In this document: positions 15,401-23,357 of the stretch, piece by piece
Layout of the letters: each line of letters opens with the position of its first letter
How positions within the stretch are numbered: the stretch's first letter is position 1
Assembly: GCA_035524275.1 (NCBI GenBank)
Contig: DATKPC010000098.1
Coordinates: 1 to 23,367 of the forward strand
Direction: 5' to 3'
DNA: 23,367 bases
Source: DATKPC01 sp035524275
Lineage (GTDB): Bacteria > Pseudomonadota > Gammaproteobacteria > Burkholderiales > Burkholderiaceae_F
Program-made: the position numbers and the translations under genes
The notes under the pieces: generated by a model
Told to the model about the DNA's origin: nothing
What the model saw: the letters and a program-made list of their open reading frames with translations, nothing else
Database searches by the model: none

Positions 15401-16932
15401 CTTTCGGTGCGATCGCCCGGATCCACACGCAGCCGAACGAGGCCACCGATCGGCAGAAGACGCGCCTCGAGGCCTTCATGCGGCGCTACATCGAGCGCAC
15501 GAAGGCGTCGAAGGCCTACACGGTCGAGCACCGCCCGCACCTGGCGGATCCGCGCGTCGTCAACGGCTTCCGCCCGCAGTGGAAAGAGATCATCTACCAG
15601 ATCGTCATCGACCGCTCCAAGGCCTCGAAGGTCCGCGACCTCGACGGCAACGAGTACGTCGACGCGTTGAACGGCTTCGGGATGAACATGTTCGGCTGGC
15701 AGCCGCAGTTCGTGATCGACGCCGTCCGCCGCCAGCTCGACAGCGGCTACGACATCGGCCCGCAGCACCCGCTCGCCGGCGAGGTCGCGAAGCTGTTCTG
15801 CGAGATGACCGGCTTCGATCGCGCCGGCCTGTGCAACACCGGCTCGGAAGCGGTGATGGGTTGCGTCCGCATCGCCCGCACGGTCACCGGCCGCAGCCTC
15901 ATCGTGATGTTCACGGGCGCCTACCACGGGATCTTCGACGAGGTCATCGTCCGCGGGACGAAGAAGCTCAAGTCCGTCCCGGCCGCGCCCGGGATCATGC
16001 CGAACACCTCGGAGAACGTCCTCGTCCTCGACTACGGCACGCCCGAGTCGCTCGAGATCATCCGCAGCCGCGCCGACGAGCTGGCCGCGGTGCTCGTCGA
16101 GCCGGTGCAGAGCCGTCGCCCCGACTTCCAGCCGATCGAGTTCCTGCGCGAACTGCGCTCGATCACGCAGAAGTCCGGCACGCTGCTGATCTTCGACGAG
16201 GTCGTCACCGGCTTCCGCGCGCACCCCGGCGGCACGCAGGCGATGTTCGGCATCCGCGCCGATCTCGCCTCGTACGGCAAGGTCGTCGGCGGCGGGATGC
16301 CGATCGGCGTCATCGCCGGCAAGCGCGAATTCATGGACGCGCTGGACGGCGGCTCCTGGGATTACGGCGACGACTCGGTGCCGACGGTCGGCGTGACGTA
16401 CTTCGCCGGGACGTTCGTTCGCCACCCGCTGGCGCTCGCTGCCGCCAAGGCCGTGCTGGAGCACCTGAAGGCGGAAGGCCCGAAGCTGCAGGAGGCGCTC
16501 ACCGTGACGACCGGCGCGATGGTCGACGAGCTCAACGCGTATTGCCGCGAAGTCGGCGCGCCGGTTGTCCTGAAGTGCTTCTCGTCCGTGTGGAAGATCT
16601 TCTTCACCGAGGACCATCCGTTCCAGGACCTGCTGTTCGCGATGATGCGCAGCCGTGGCGTTCACATCCTCGACCACTTCCCGTGCTTCATGACGACGGC
16701 GCACACGGCCCAGGACATCGCGATCATCAAGTCGGCGTTCAAGGAGTCGATCGCCGAGATGCAGGAATCGGAGTTCCTGCCGCGCCGCGCGCCGGTCGCG
16801 CCGCCGGTCTTCGACAGCGCCGCGCCGCCGGTCCCGAACGCGCGCCTCGGCCGCGACAAGGACGGCCAGCCCGCGTGGTTCGTCGCCCACCCGGACAAGC
16901 CGGGCCAATACATCAAGGTTGAAGCGAAATGA
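9415..16932 (+). CDS. Hybrid NRPS-PKS: truncated C, A, PCP, KS, AT, ACP, aminotransferase
   Basis: This 2505-aa assembly-line protein has these parts in order. Residues 1-235 look like the C-terminal lobe of a condensation domain without any HHxxxDG. The A domain (about 245-745) has YTSGSTGTPKG at 384-394, YGPTE at 522-526 and Lys725. Its hand-aligned code is D429 A430 L433 W471 L495 G497 G521 T529 F530 K725, which resembles valine codes. PCP Ser782 is in LGGNSL. The KS (about 844-1265) has Cys1016, His1152 and His1192. The AT (about 1365-1680) has GHSVGE with Ser1459 and HAFH at 1555-1558, the malonyl-type motif. ACP Ser1818 is in LGLDSL. A Pro/Ala linker with a Gln-rich helix follows. The last domain (about 1990-2465) is a class III PLP aminotransferase with Asp2261 and Lys2289 (SYGKVVGGG), like those in MycA/ItuA. 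There is no KR, DH or ER. The predicted step is amino acid plus malonate, then amination of the beta-keto group on the ACP. The start is GTG with a good ribosome-binding site. The end overlaps the next gene by ATGA. Confidence 0.93.
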   Translation: MPVESSPNVAHPSPSDPGPVALLDTIAQVSIGGIGGDVPTRDTVRRAVPAGVAEALARLAAELGLAADTPWIAGWARVLERIGGDSRVRWNERTSRGDVIVDWTATGATVGEYLRAADDARRAATAAAGADAGADSGWVLGTGPDAANDPGAAAWPFVLAWSGIDRATGAPAEVAVDYATPPADAVAASLLADALMRILVGFAAGAAAPIGAIDILDPADRARQLNQWDAPSWDYPGPFSVTANFDDQLARSPGSTALAWDGGCWTYAELDAEARRHARRLRAAGVRPGDVVATALERAPQTIAAVLGILKAGAAYLPLEPDFPAERLAFMVDDAGARVVITHGELGRHLPPTCTRLLVDDRSEVAGDEPAAVVDPDAVAYVMYTSGSTGTPKGIAIRHRSIVRLVKQARFMTLDATTRMLHAAPLGFDASTLEIWGPLLNGGICVLHPEAIPTGQGLARTIAEHRVDAAWLTAALFNAVVDDDPRHLQGLRELLTGGEALSLPHVTRALAALPRTRLINGYGPTECTTFTTTWPIPNPLPPTLRSVPIGRPISATPVYVLNRRGELIPAGMVGELHVGGPGVGLGYLRRPELTAERFVPDPFAQDRSGPVPPRLYRTGDLVRWMPDGTLEFMGRADRQVKIRGFRIEVGEIETALSRLAGVQSCAVVPLTDTVRGTRLVAYVVAGTDGFDARALRAQLAATLPDYMVPSAFVRLDALPVTVNGKLDRRALPAPENKRPDLAVAYAAPADEREAAVAAVFADLLGIDRAGRLDNFFDLGGNSLLVLRALARLHERGHARLRVAAFFADPTPRGVARALGGETELVDARRMTAPAAATADAGAAREPIAIIAMAGRFPGARDVETLWRNLCDGLEGIRFFRPDEIDPGVRAELRNDPDYVRARGVIDDVEMFDAAFFGISPKEAELMDPQQRIFLELAWQCLERGGYAPDETRVPVGVFAGMYNATYFQRHVAGYPERIEQLGEFQVMLANEKDYIATRTAHKLNLTGPAVSVHTACSTSLVAVVQAVAALRSRHCSMALAGGSSVTCPPSSGYLYQEGSMLSPDGHTRTFDANAQGTVFSDGAAVVLLKRLSDAIADGDTIHAVIRGVAVNNDGRDKASFTAPSVEGQAAVVAAAHDDAGVDARQISYVETHGTATPLGDPVEVEALTRAFRRTTADAGFCRIGSVKSNVGHTVIAAGATGLIKTALALSTERLPPTIHFTAPNPKIDFAGSPFVVNATLSPWPRTAAAPRLAGVSAFGVGGTNAHVVVEEAPLQAPADPGRPPYLLRLSARTPSALAAAAEELATFLERNPATDLADAAHTLRVGRKKFPHRMCVSAVDASGAIDALRRADSAQRASRTGAPADPRLVFVFPGQGAQYAGMGSQLYDHDPEFRAGFDEVASALAGELEFDLRERVFRGGPESLRETATTQPATFALEYALARSWMARGLQPAALIGHSVGEFVAAVIAGVMPLAAAARLVARRGRMMQALPAGSMLSVRLGAERLEPMLPQGVCLAADNGPSTCVVAGPTPLVEAFAARLAADNIVARMLQTSHAFHSSMMDPVVGSFEAEVRQVPLAAPQLPIISTLTGEPLAPHEATDPRYWARHLRAPVRFSPAVRRTLDGDRAAVFLELGPRATLSTLVRQHASPGAAPIAIASLGDAPELEATSIALAEGQLWMLDIDTAPLEGRTKRRRIVLPTTPFERRRYWLEARRLEVQQPEAQRPEAPKSDAGAPESAAAALAPAQPAVSLNPVADPQSATPPPLELSMSVTSSAAPAANRRASLVARLKTLFEDVAGLELQDADPSAAFVELGLDSLTLTQAATQVKKSFAVNVTFRDLMSRHRSFEALSAYLDEALPPEAAPVAAPVVAAAAAPVAAAVPQPAAVAPLPVAAMPAASFAPVAGVAGSAVQQLIQQQMQLMAQQLALLAGAPAAVAAPVVPAPVAPAAVAQPTPAELPAPVAAPAAPAAAPQRPAEATDEAAQLAHTTYDVKKAFGAIARIHTQPNEATDRQKTRLEAFMRRYIERTKASKAYTVEHRPHLADPRVVNGFRPQWKEIIYQIVIDRSKASKVRDLDGNEYVDALNGFGMNMFGWQPQFVIDAVRRQLDSGYDIGPQHPLAGEVAKLFCEMTGFDRAGLCNTGSEAVMGCVRIARTVTGRSLIVMFTGAYHGIFDEVIVRGTKKLKSVPAAPGIMPNTSENVLVLDYGTPESLEIIRSRADELAAVLVEPVQSRRPDFQPIEFLRELRSITQKSGTLLIFDEVVTGFRAHPGGTQAMFGIRADLASYGKVVGGGMPIGVIAGKREFMDALDGGSWDYGDDSVPTVGVTYFAGTFVRHPLALAAAKAVLEHLKAEGPKLQEALTVTTGAMVDELNAYCREVGAPVVLKCFSSVWKIFFTEDHPFQDLLFAMMRSRGVHILDHFPCFMTTAHTAQDIAIIKSAFKESIAEMQESEFLPRRAPVAPPVFDSAAPPVPNARLGRDKDGQPAWFVAHPDKPGQYIKVEAK

Positions 16933-19900
16933 ACAAGCCCAACGACGGCGCCGCCTTCGGGTCGATCGACTTCGATCCTTTCGCCGGACCGGCGCTGCAG
17001 CGCGCCGTCGCCACGACGGCGGCGCAGCGCGAGGTCTGGCTTGCCGACCGCCTCGGGCGCGAGGCATCGCTCGCCTTCAACGAGGCCGTGACGCTGCGGT
17101 TGACCGGCCGCCTCGACGCCGCCGCGCTGTTCGCCGCGCTCGACGCGCTGCTGCGCCGGCACGAGGCGCTGCGCGCGACGTTCAGCGCCGACGGCGCGCA
17201 ACTGCTGATCGGCGAGCCGGAGCCGCTGCAGCGGCGCATCGCCGACCTGTCGGGCGAATCGCCGGCCGCGCGCGACGCGGCCCTGGCGGCCGCGCGCGCG
17301 GAAGCCGTCGAGACGCCGTTCGATCTCGAGCGCGGGCCGCTGTTCCGTGCCCGCCTCTTCCGCCTGCAACCCGACGAGCACGCGCTGCTGCTGGCGGCCC
17401 ACCACGCGGTCTGCGACGGCTGGTCCTACGGCGTGATCCTCGAGGATCTCGGCGCGCTGTACGCCGAGATGGTCGGCGCTGCGCCCGGCCCCGAGGACGC
17501 GATCGGCTACGGCGACTACGTCGCGTGGGAAACCGCGGAGGCGGCATCGCCGGCGATGGCGGAGCATGAGCGCTACTGGCTCGGCCGCTATGCCGGCTCC
17601 GCACTTCCCGTGCTCGACCTGCCGACGGACCGTTCGCGGCCGGCGCTGCGCACGTTCGCGTCGCGCCGCATCGACCACCGGATCGACGCCGCGCTGATGG
17701 GCGAGGTGCGCAAGCTCGGCGGACGCTTCGGCGCCAGCGGCTTCGCCGTCCTGTTTTCCGCGTTTGCCGCCGCGCTGAACCGGATCAGCGGCCAGGAGGA
17801 CATCGTCATCGGCGTGCCGGCCGCAGGCCAGTCGGCGAGCGGGCTGCACCGGATGGTCGGCCACTGCGTCAACCTGCTGCCGGTCCGGACCTTCGTCGAC
17901 GGCGCGCAGCCCTTCGGCAAGTACCTCGAGGCGACCTCGGTCGAGCTGCTCGACGCCTTCGACCACCAGACGCTGACCTACGGTTCGCTGCTGCAGAAGC
18001 TGCCGCTGCGGCGCGACCCGAGCCGGCTGCCGCTCGTCTCGGTGATGTTCAATGTCGACCAGGCGGTCGCCAGCGAGTCGACCGCGTACCCGGAGCTGTC
18101 GGTGCAGCTCGCCGCGGTGCCGCGGCATTTCGAGAACTTCGAGCTCTTCGTCAATGCGGCGCCGGTCGACGGCGGCCTGCGCCTCGAGTGCCAGTACAAC
18201 ACCGATCTTTTCGACGGCGAGACGATCGCGCGCTGGCTCGGCGTGTTCGAGTCGCTGCTGCGCGCCGCCGTCGCCGACGCCGGCGCGCCGATCTCGACGC
18301 TCGGCGTGCTGTCGGACGCGGAGCGCCAGCGCCTCGCGACGCTGCAGCCGGCGCCGACGCCGTACCCGGCCGATGACCTGATGCACTCGTCCTTCGTGCG
18401 CCACGCGCAGCTGGCGCCGGACCGCGTGGCGCTGCTCCACGCGGCGACCCGCGTCCGCTACGACGAACTGGAGCGGCGCTCCAACCAGCTCGCGCACGTG
18501 CTGCGCGCGCGCGGCGTCGGGCGCGGCGCGCGCGTCGGCCTGTGCCTGTCGCGCGGCATCGACATGATCGTCGCCGTGCTCGGGACGCTGAAGGCCGGCG
18601 CCGCGTATGTCCCGCTGGATCCCGGATTCCCGGCCGCACGCCTCGCGTACTACGCCGAGGACGCGGCGCTGGAACTGCTGCTGACCGAATCGACGCTGGC
18701 GGTCGCGCCGCGCCAGTGGCGCGCCGACGCCGCGCAACGCGTCCTCGAGCTCGACCGCGAGCCGGCGCTGGCCGCGGCCCCGACGACGGCGCTGGATCCG
18801 TCGGCGCACGATGCGCAGCCGGGCGATGCGGCCTACGTGATCTACACGTCGGGCTCGACCGGCAAGCCCAAGGGCGTCTGCGTCCCGCACCGCGCGGTCG
18901 TCAACTTCCTGCGCAGCATGGCGCGCGCGCCCGGCATCGTGCCGGAGGACGTGCTGGCGGCGGTCACGACGCTGTCCTTCGACATCGCGGTCCTCGAGCT
19001 GCTGCTGCCGCTGTCGACCGGCGCGCAGGTCGTCATCGTCCCGCGCGAGACGGCGATGGACGGCAACCTGCTGCGCCAGCTGCTCGGCGAGACGCGCGCC
19101 ACGATGATGCAGGCGACGCCGGCGATGTGGCGCCTGCTGCTCGACACCGACTGGAAGGGCGGCGCCGGATTCAAGGCGCTGATCGGCGGCGAAGGCCTGC
19201 CGCCGGATCTCGCGCGCGAGCTCCTCGGTCGCGTCGGCGAACTCTGGAACATGTACGGGCCGACCGAGACGACCGTCTGGTCGACGCTCTGGCGCGTCGA
19301 TCCGGCGCATCTCGCGCGCAACGGCGTGTCGATCGGCACGCCGATCGCCAATACCTCGGTCTGGATCCTCGACGCCAACCTGCAGCCCTGTCCGGTCGGT
19401 GTCCCGGGCGAGATCTGCATCGGCGGCGACGGCGTCACGCTCGGCTACCTTGACCGCCCGGAACTTACGGCCGACCGCTTCCGCCCCGATCCGTTCCGTG
19501 GCGACGGCGGTCGCCTGTACCGCACCGGCGACCGCGGCCGCTGGCGCAACGACGGCCTGCTGGAGCATCTCGGGCGCCTCGACTTCCAGGTCAAGGTCCG
19601 CGGCTACCGCATCGAGCTCGGCGAGATCGAGGCGGCCTGCGCCGAGCGACCCGACGTCGGGCAGAGCGTCGTCATCGCGCGCGAGGACCAGCCTGGCGAC
19701 GTGCGGCTCGTCGCCTACCTCAAGACGCGCGGCACCGGTCTCGACGAACCGGCGCTGCGCGAGCACCTGCGCCGCAAGCTGCCCGACTACATGATCCCGC
19801 AGCACGTCGTCGTCCTCGACGCGCTGCCGCTGCTGCCCAACGGCAAGGTCGACCGCAAGTCGCTGCCGAAGCCGGACACCGCGAGCCTGCCGGCGGGCGC

Positions 19901-22900
19901 CGAGCGCGTCGCGCCGCGCAACGAACTCGAGGCGCAGGTCCTTGCCGCGATGGAGCGCGTGCTGAACCTCCCCGGGCTCGGCGTCACCGACGACTTCTTC
20001 TCGCTCGGCGGCCATTCGCTGCTGGCCGCGCGCCTGACGGCGCGCCTGAACCAGGACCTGGAGCTGAATCTTCCTTTGCGCACGCTGTTCGAGTCGCCGA
20101 CGGCCGCGGCGCTCGCCGTGGCCGTCGGGCGCGCCCGCGACGCGGGAATCCCGAAGCGCAAGCCGATCGTCCATGTTGCCGACCGCGCCGGCGCGCCGCT
20201 CACGGTGATGCAGGAGCGCATACGCTTCCTCGAGGAGTTGCAGCCCGGCCGGGTGATCTACAACACGCCCTCGGGGCATCGCCTCGTCGGGCCGCTGAAC
20301 CTGCCGTTGTTCGAGCGCGCGCTGCGGATCATGGTCCAGCGGCAGGGCTCGCTGCGCACCGCACTGCAGCGCGAGGCCGACGGTTCCTGGTCGCAGCGGA
20401 TCGAAGCGGCGGTCGACTTCCCGCTGACATGCGAGGACCTGACGCACCTGCCGGCGTCGCAGCGCGAGGGCGAATTCCTGCGTCGGATGCAGGCGATCGT
20501 CGACACGCCGTTCGACCTGCAGAAGGCCCCGCTGTTCCGCGTCGCGCTGTGGAAGCTCGGCGAGCAGGAACACGGCTTCCTCTTCATGCCGCACCACATC
20601 ATCTGGGACGGCTGGTCCTTCGACCTGCTGTACCAGGAGATGTCGGGCATCTACGGGGCGCTGCTTCGCGGCGAACAGCCGGACCTGGCGCCGCTGCCGG
20701 TGAGCTACGGCGACTACGCCGTGTGGCACAACGACTGGCTGCAGGGGCCGGAGTATGCGCAGCAGCTCGCCTACTGGAAGGACCGCTTCGCGAAGCTGCC
20801 CGAGCCGGCGGCGATGCTGACGGACCGGCCTCGCCGGCGCGCCGGGATGACCGGCGAGGGCGCGACCGAGTGGGTGCATGTCGACCGCGTTCGCACCGAG
20901 AAGCTGCGCGAGATCGCGCGCGGCGCCGACGCCACGCTGAACATGCTGATGATGGCCATCTACGCCGCGATGATGGATGCGGCGGTCGGCGGCAGCGGCA
21001 TCACGATCGGCGTGCCGGTTCGCGGGCGGCTCAGCACGCAGGTCGAGCCGATCATGGGATTCTTCAACAACCTCGTGACGGTGCCGCTGGCGCCGTCGCG
21101 AGACGTGCGTTTCGCCGACTGGATCCGCGGCGTGAAGTCCGAACTTCTGGAGGCGTTCAGCCACCAGGACGTACCGTTCGAGCGCCTCGCCGCCGAGCCG
21201 GAGGTCGCCGCCCGCGCGCAGCGCGCCGGCCTCTACCACGCGCTGTTCAGCTTCCAGGATGCGCGTGAGCGCGATCGGCGCTGGGGGGACCTGCAGCAGA
21301 AGACGGTGCTCGTGATGCAGCGCGGCGCCACCGAAGACCTCGGCCTGTGGCTGATGGAGGTCCCGGGCGGGCTGGAGGGCAGCTTCATCTACAACGCCGA
21401 CATCTTCGTTGCCGAGACGGCCGTCGCATGGCATCGCCGCTTCGACGCGATGCTGGATCGCCTGATCGCCAATCCGGCGCTGACGGTCGGCGAGTTGCTG
21501 TCGCTCGACGCCGGCGAGCGGGCCACGATCGAGGGGTGGTCGCGACCCTCGGACGCCGCCGCGCCGATCGAGCTGGCCGGCGCGCTGGCACGCCGCGCGC
21601 AGGAGCAGCCCGGCGCCGTCGCGCTGGCCGCCGGTACGACGACGCTGACGTGGTCGCAGCTCGTGCAGCGCCTCGACGCCGACGCCGCGCGCCTGCGCGC
21701 GCTCTGCGGCGGCGCCGCCGGCGGCGTCGACATCGCGGTCTGCGCTGCCGATCCGTTGACGCGACTCCTCGGCGCGCTCGCCGCGCTGTGGGCCGGCGCG
21801 ACGCCGTGGCTCGTCGAGGCGCAGGCGGGGCATGCGCCTCGCTCGCTGCCGGCGACGGTCCGCTGCGCGACCGGCGATGCGCGCGGCCGTGAACTCGTGG
21901 GCGCCGCGATGCCCTGGGTCGAGGCGGGCGCCGCGTCCTCGGCGGGAAGTTCGTCGATGGCCGGCGTTGCCGCGCCGGCGTCGATGTCCAAGCGCCTGCT
22001 GGCGTGGCACGTGGCCGGCGCCGAAGCGCCGGTCGCGATCGACGCGGCCTGGTTCGCGCCGACGGCCGGCGCGCTGTCGGCGCGCCTCGGCCTGGCGGGC
22101 GCACGCGTCCACGTGGCCGCGGACCGCCCGCTGCCGCAGCAGATCGTCGATGCGATGCTGTCGCTTGCCGCGGGTGCCCAGGTCGTGTTGCCCGCGGCCG
22201 ACGGCGGTGACGCGGCCGCCATCGCGGCCGCAGCCGGTGCGAAGCTCGTCTTCGCATCGGTCAACACCTGGCAGCGCCTCGTGGCCTCCGGGCGCGACCC
22301 GCAGGGACCGTCGATCGCCGTGGTCGATGCGGCCGAGGCCTCCGATGCCTTCGTCGCGATGCTGCACGACGCCGGCGTGAAGCCGTGGATCGTGTTGCGC
22401 GCCGGCGAACGTCATTTCCCGCTCGCCGCCGGCCTGGCAAGCGACCCGCTGCTCGGCGTCGACGCCGGAACGCCGCTGGCGGAGGCCCGGCTGCGGATCG
22501 TCGATGATCGTGGCGAGGCGTCGGCGATCGGTGTCGAGGGCGACGTCGTGATCGTCGCGACGGACGAGGCGGCGGGTTCGAAGTCGGGCCTGCGCGCGCG
22601 CTGGACATCGACCGGTCGCATTCAGCTGCTGGGCGTGGGCGACGGTCGCGCGACATTGGACGGCGCGACGATCGACCTCGGCTCGGTCGAGGCCGGGCTG
22701 CGCCGGCTGCCGGGCGTCGGCGATGCGGCCGCGGTGCTGCGCGAAGACGTGCCGGGCCAGCGCGTGCTCGGCGTCTACCTCAGCAGCGCCGGCGCGGCCA
22801 CGGTCGACGTGGCGGCGGTGCGGCGCGCGCTGGTCTCGACGCTGGCGATCCTGTCGACGTCGTTGCACGTCGAAGCCGTGGCGGCGATCCCGCGCGACGC

Positions 22901-23357
22901 CGACGGCAACGTCCGCCTGACGGCGCTGCCGCGGCCGGCGCCGCAGAAGGTCGCGCCGGGTACTCCGGGCGCGTCCGGCGTCGTGGCCGCCGACGAGGCC
23001 TCGTCGGCGGCATCGAGCGACGAGCGCAAGCTCGCCGCGATCTGGGGCGAACTGCTGCAGATGCCGGCGGAGCAGATCCGCGGCGACGACAACTTCTTCG
23101 ACCTCGGCGGCAACTCGCTGCTGGCGATGCAGGCGATCACGCTGGCGCACCAGCGATTGGGGCGTCGTGCGGCCGTCTCGCTCTACCTGCTGCGGACGCT
23201 CGCGTACATCGCGGCCGCGCCCGACGACGCCGACGCCGTCCAGGAGCCGCAAGGCGCCGCGGCACCGGCCGGCGGTGCAACTCCCGCGGCGGTTCCGCGC
23301 TCCGGCGGCCTGATGAGCCGGCTGTTCGGCGGTCGGCGGTCGGAGAAGCGCGCCTAG
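16929..23357 (+). CDS. NRPS: C, A (glycine-like), PCP, C, degenerate A, PCP; no thioesterase
   Basis: This 2142-aa protein continues the assembly line. C1 (about 25-455) has HHAVCDG at 158-164 and probably accepts the aminated chain from the upstream ACP. A1 (about 475-985) has YTSGSTGKPKG at 639-649, YGPTE at 776-780 and Lys973. The hand-aligned code D685 I686 L689 Q728 I752 G754 M775 V783 W784 K973 resembles glycine codes. PCP1 has Ser1030 in LGGHSL. C2 (about 1090-1520) has HHIIWDG at 1222-1228. Residues about 1535-2000 align loosely with an A domain but lack the phosphate-binding loop, the YGPTE motif, the YRTGD motif and the C-terminal Lys; the end reads DADGNVRLTALP. PCP2 has Ser2063 in LGGNSL. 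A short basic tail ends the protein. There is no TE, reductase or terminal C domain. The gene is translationally coupled to the preceding one (ATGA), so the two proteins are probably made in equal amounts. Gene end is TAG at 23355-23357, 10 bases before the window end. Confidence 0.93.
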   Translation: MNKPNDGAAFGSIDFDPFAGPALQRAVATTAAQREVWLADRLGREASLAFNEAVTLRLTGRLDAAALFAALDALLRRHEALRATFSADGAQLLIGEPEPLQRRIADLSGESPAARDAALAAARAEAVETPFDLERGPLFRARLFRLQPDEHALLLAAHHAVCDGWSYGVILEDLGALYAEMVGAAPGPEDAIGYGDYVAWETAEAASPAMAEHERYWLGRYAGSALPVLDLPTDRSRPALRTFASRRIDHRIDAALMGEVRKLGGRFGASGFAVLFSAFAAALNRISGQEDIVIGVPAAGQSASGLHRMVGHCVNLLPVRTFVDGAQPFGKYLEATSVELLDAFDHQTLTYGSLLQKLPLRRDPSRLPLVSVMFNVDQAVASESTAYPELSVQLAAVPRHFENFELFVNAAPVDGGLRLECQYNTDLFDGETIARWLGVFESLLRAAVADAGAPISTLGVLSDAERQRLATLQPAPTPYPADDLMHSSFVRHAQLAPDRVALLHAATRVRYDELERRSNQLAHVLRARGVGRGARVGLCLSRGIDMIVAVLGTLKAGAAYVPLDPGFPAARLAYYAEDAALELLLTESTLAVAPRQWRADAAQRVLELDREPALAAAPTTALDPSAHDAQPGDAAYVIYTSGSTGKPKGVCVPHRAVVNFLRSMARAPGIVPEDVLAAVTTLSFDIAVLELLLPLSTGAQVVIVPRETAMDGNLLRQLLGETRATMMQATPAMWRLLLDTDWKGGAGFKALIGGEGLPPDLARELLGRVGELWNMYGPTETTVWSTLWRVDPAHLARNGVSIGTPIANTSVWILDANLQPCPVGVPGEICIGGDGVTLGYLDRPELTADRFRPDPFRGDGGRLYRTGDRGRWRNDGLLEHLGRLDFQVKVRGYRIELGEIEAACAERPDVGQSVVIAREDQPGDVRLVAYLKTRGTGLDEPALREHLRRKLPDYMIPQHVVVLDALPLLPNGKVDRKSLPKPDTASLPAGAERVAPRNELEAQVLAAMERVLNLPGLGVTDDFFSLGGHSLLAARLTARLNQDLELNLPLRTLFESPTAAALAVAVGRARDAGIPKRKPIVHVADRAGAPLTVMQERIRFLEELQPGRVIYNTPSGHRLVGPLNLPLFERALRIMVQRQGSLRTALQREADGSWSQRIEAAVDFPLTCEDLTHLPASQREGEFLRRMQAIVDTPFDLQKAPLFRVALWKLGEQEHGFLFMPHHIIWDGWSFDLLYQEMSGIYGALLRGEQPDLAPLPVSYGDYAVWHNDWLQGPEYAQQLAYWKDRFAKLPEPAAMLTDRPRRRAGMTGEGATEWVHVDRVRTEKLREIARGADATLNMLMMAIYAAMMDAAVGGSGITIGVPVRGRLSTQVEPIMGFFNNLVTVPLAPSRDVRFADWIRGVKSELLEAFSHQDVPFERLAAEPEVAARAQRAGLYHALFSFQDARERDRRWGDLQQKTVLVMQRGATEDLGLWLMEVPGGLEGSFIYNADIFVAETAVAWHRRFDAMLDRLIANPALTVGELLSLDAGERATIEGWSRPSDAAAPIELAGALARRAQEQPGAVALAAGTTTLTWSQLVQRLDADAARLRALCGGAAGGVDIAVCAADPLTRLLGALAALWAGATPWLVEAQAGHAPRSLPATVRCATGDARGRELVGAAMPWVEAGAASSAGSSSMAGVAAPASMSKRLLAWHVAGAEAPVAIDAAWFAPTAGALSARLGLAGARVHVAADRPLPQQIVDAMLSLAAGAQVVLPAADGGDAAAIAAAAGAKLVFASVNTWQRLVASGRDPQGPSIAVVDAAEASDAFVAMLHDAGVKPWIVLRAGERHFPLAAGLASDPLLGVDAGTPLAEARLRIVDDRGEASAIGVEGDVVIVATDEAAGSKSGLRARWTSTGRIQLLGVGDGRATLDGATIDLGSVEAGLRRLPGVGDAAAVLREDVPGQRVLGVYLSSAGAATVDVAAVRRALVSTLAILSTSLHVEAVAAIPRDADGNVRLTALPRPAPQKVAPGTPGASGVVAADEASSAASSDERKLAAIWGELLQMPAEQIRGDDNFFDLGGNSLLAMQAITLAHQRLGRRAAVSLYLLRTLAYIAAAPDDADAVQEPQGAAAPAGGATPAAVPRSGGLMSRLFGGRRSEKRA

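Noticed and set aside
16662..23252. Very long open frame on the minus strand opposite the NRPS gene
   Set aside because: It is Arg/Asp/Val-rich with no recognisable domain. It arises because high third-position GC on the coding strand removes stops in the antisense frame. The plus strand carries clear NRPS motifs throughout.
9415..23357. Assignment to a named natural product
   Set aside because: The domain order and codes do not match a product I can recall with certainty. Naming one would be a guess.
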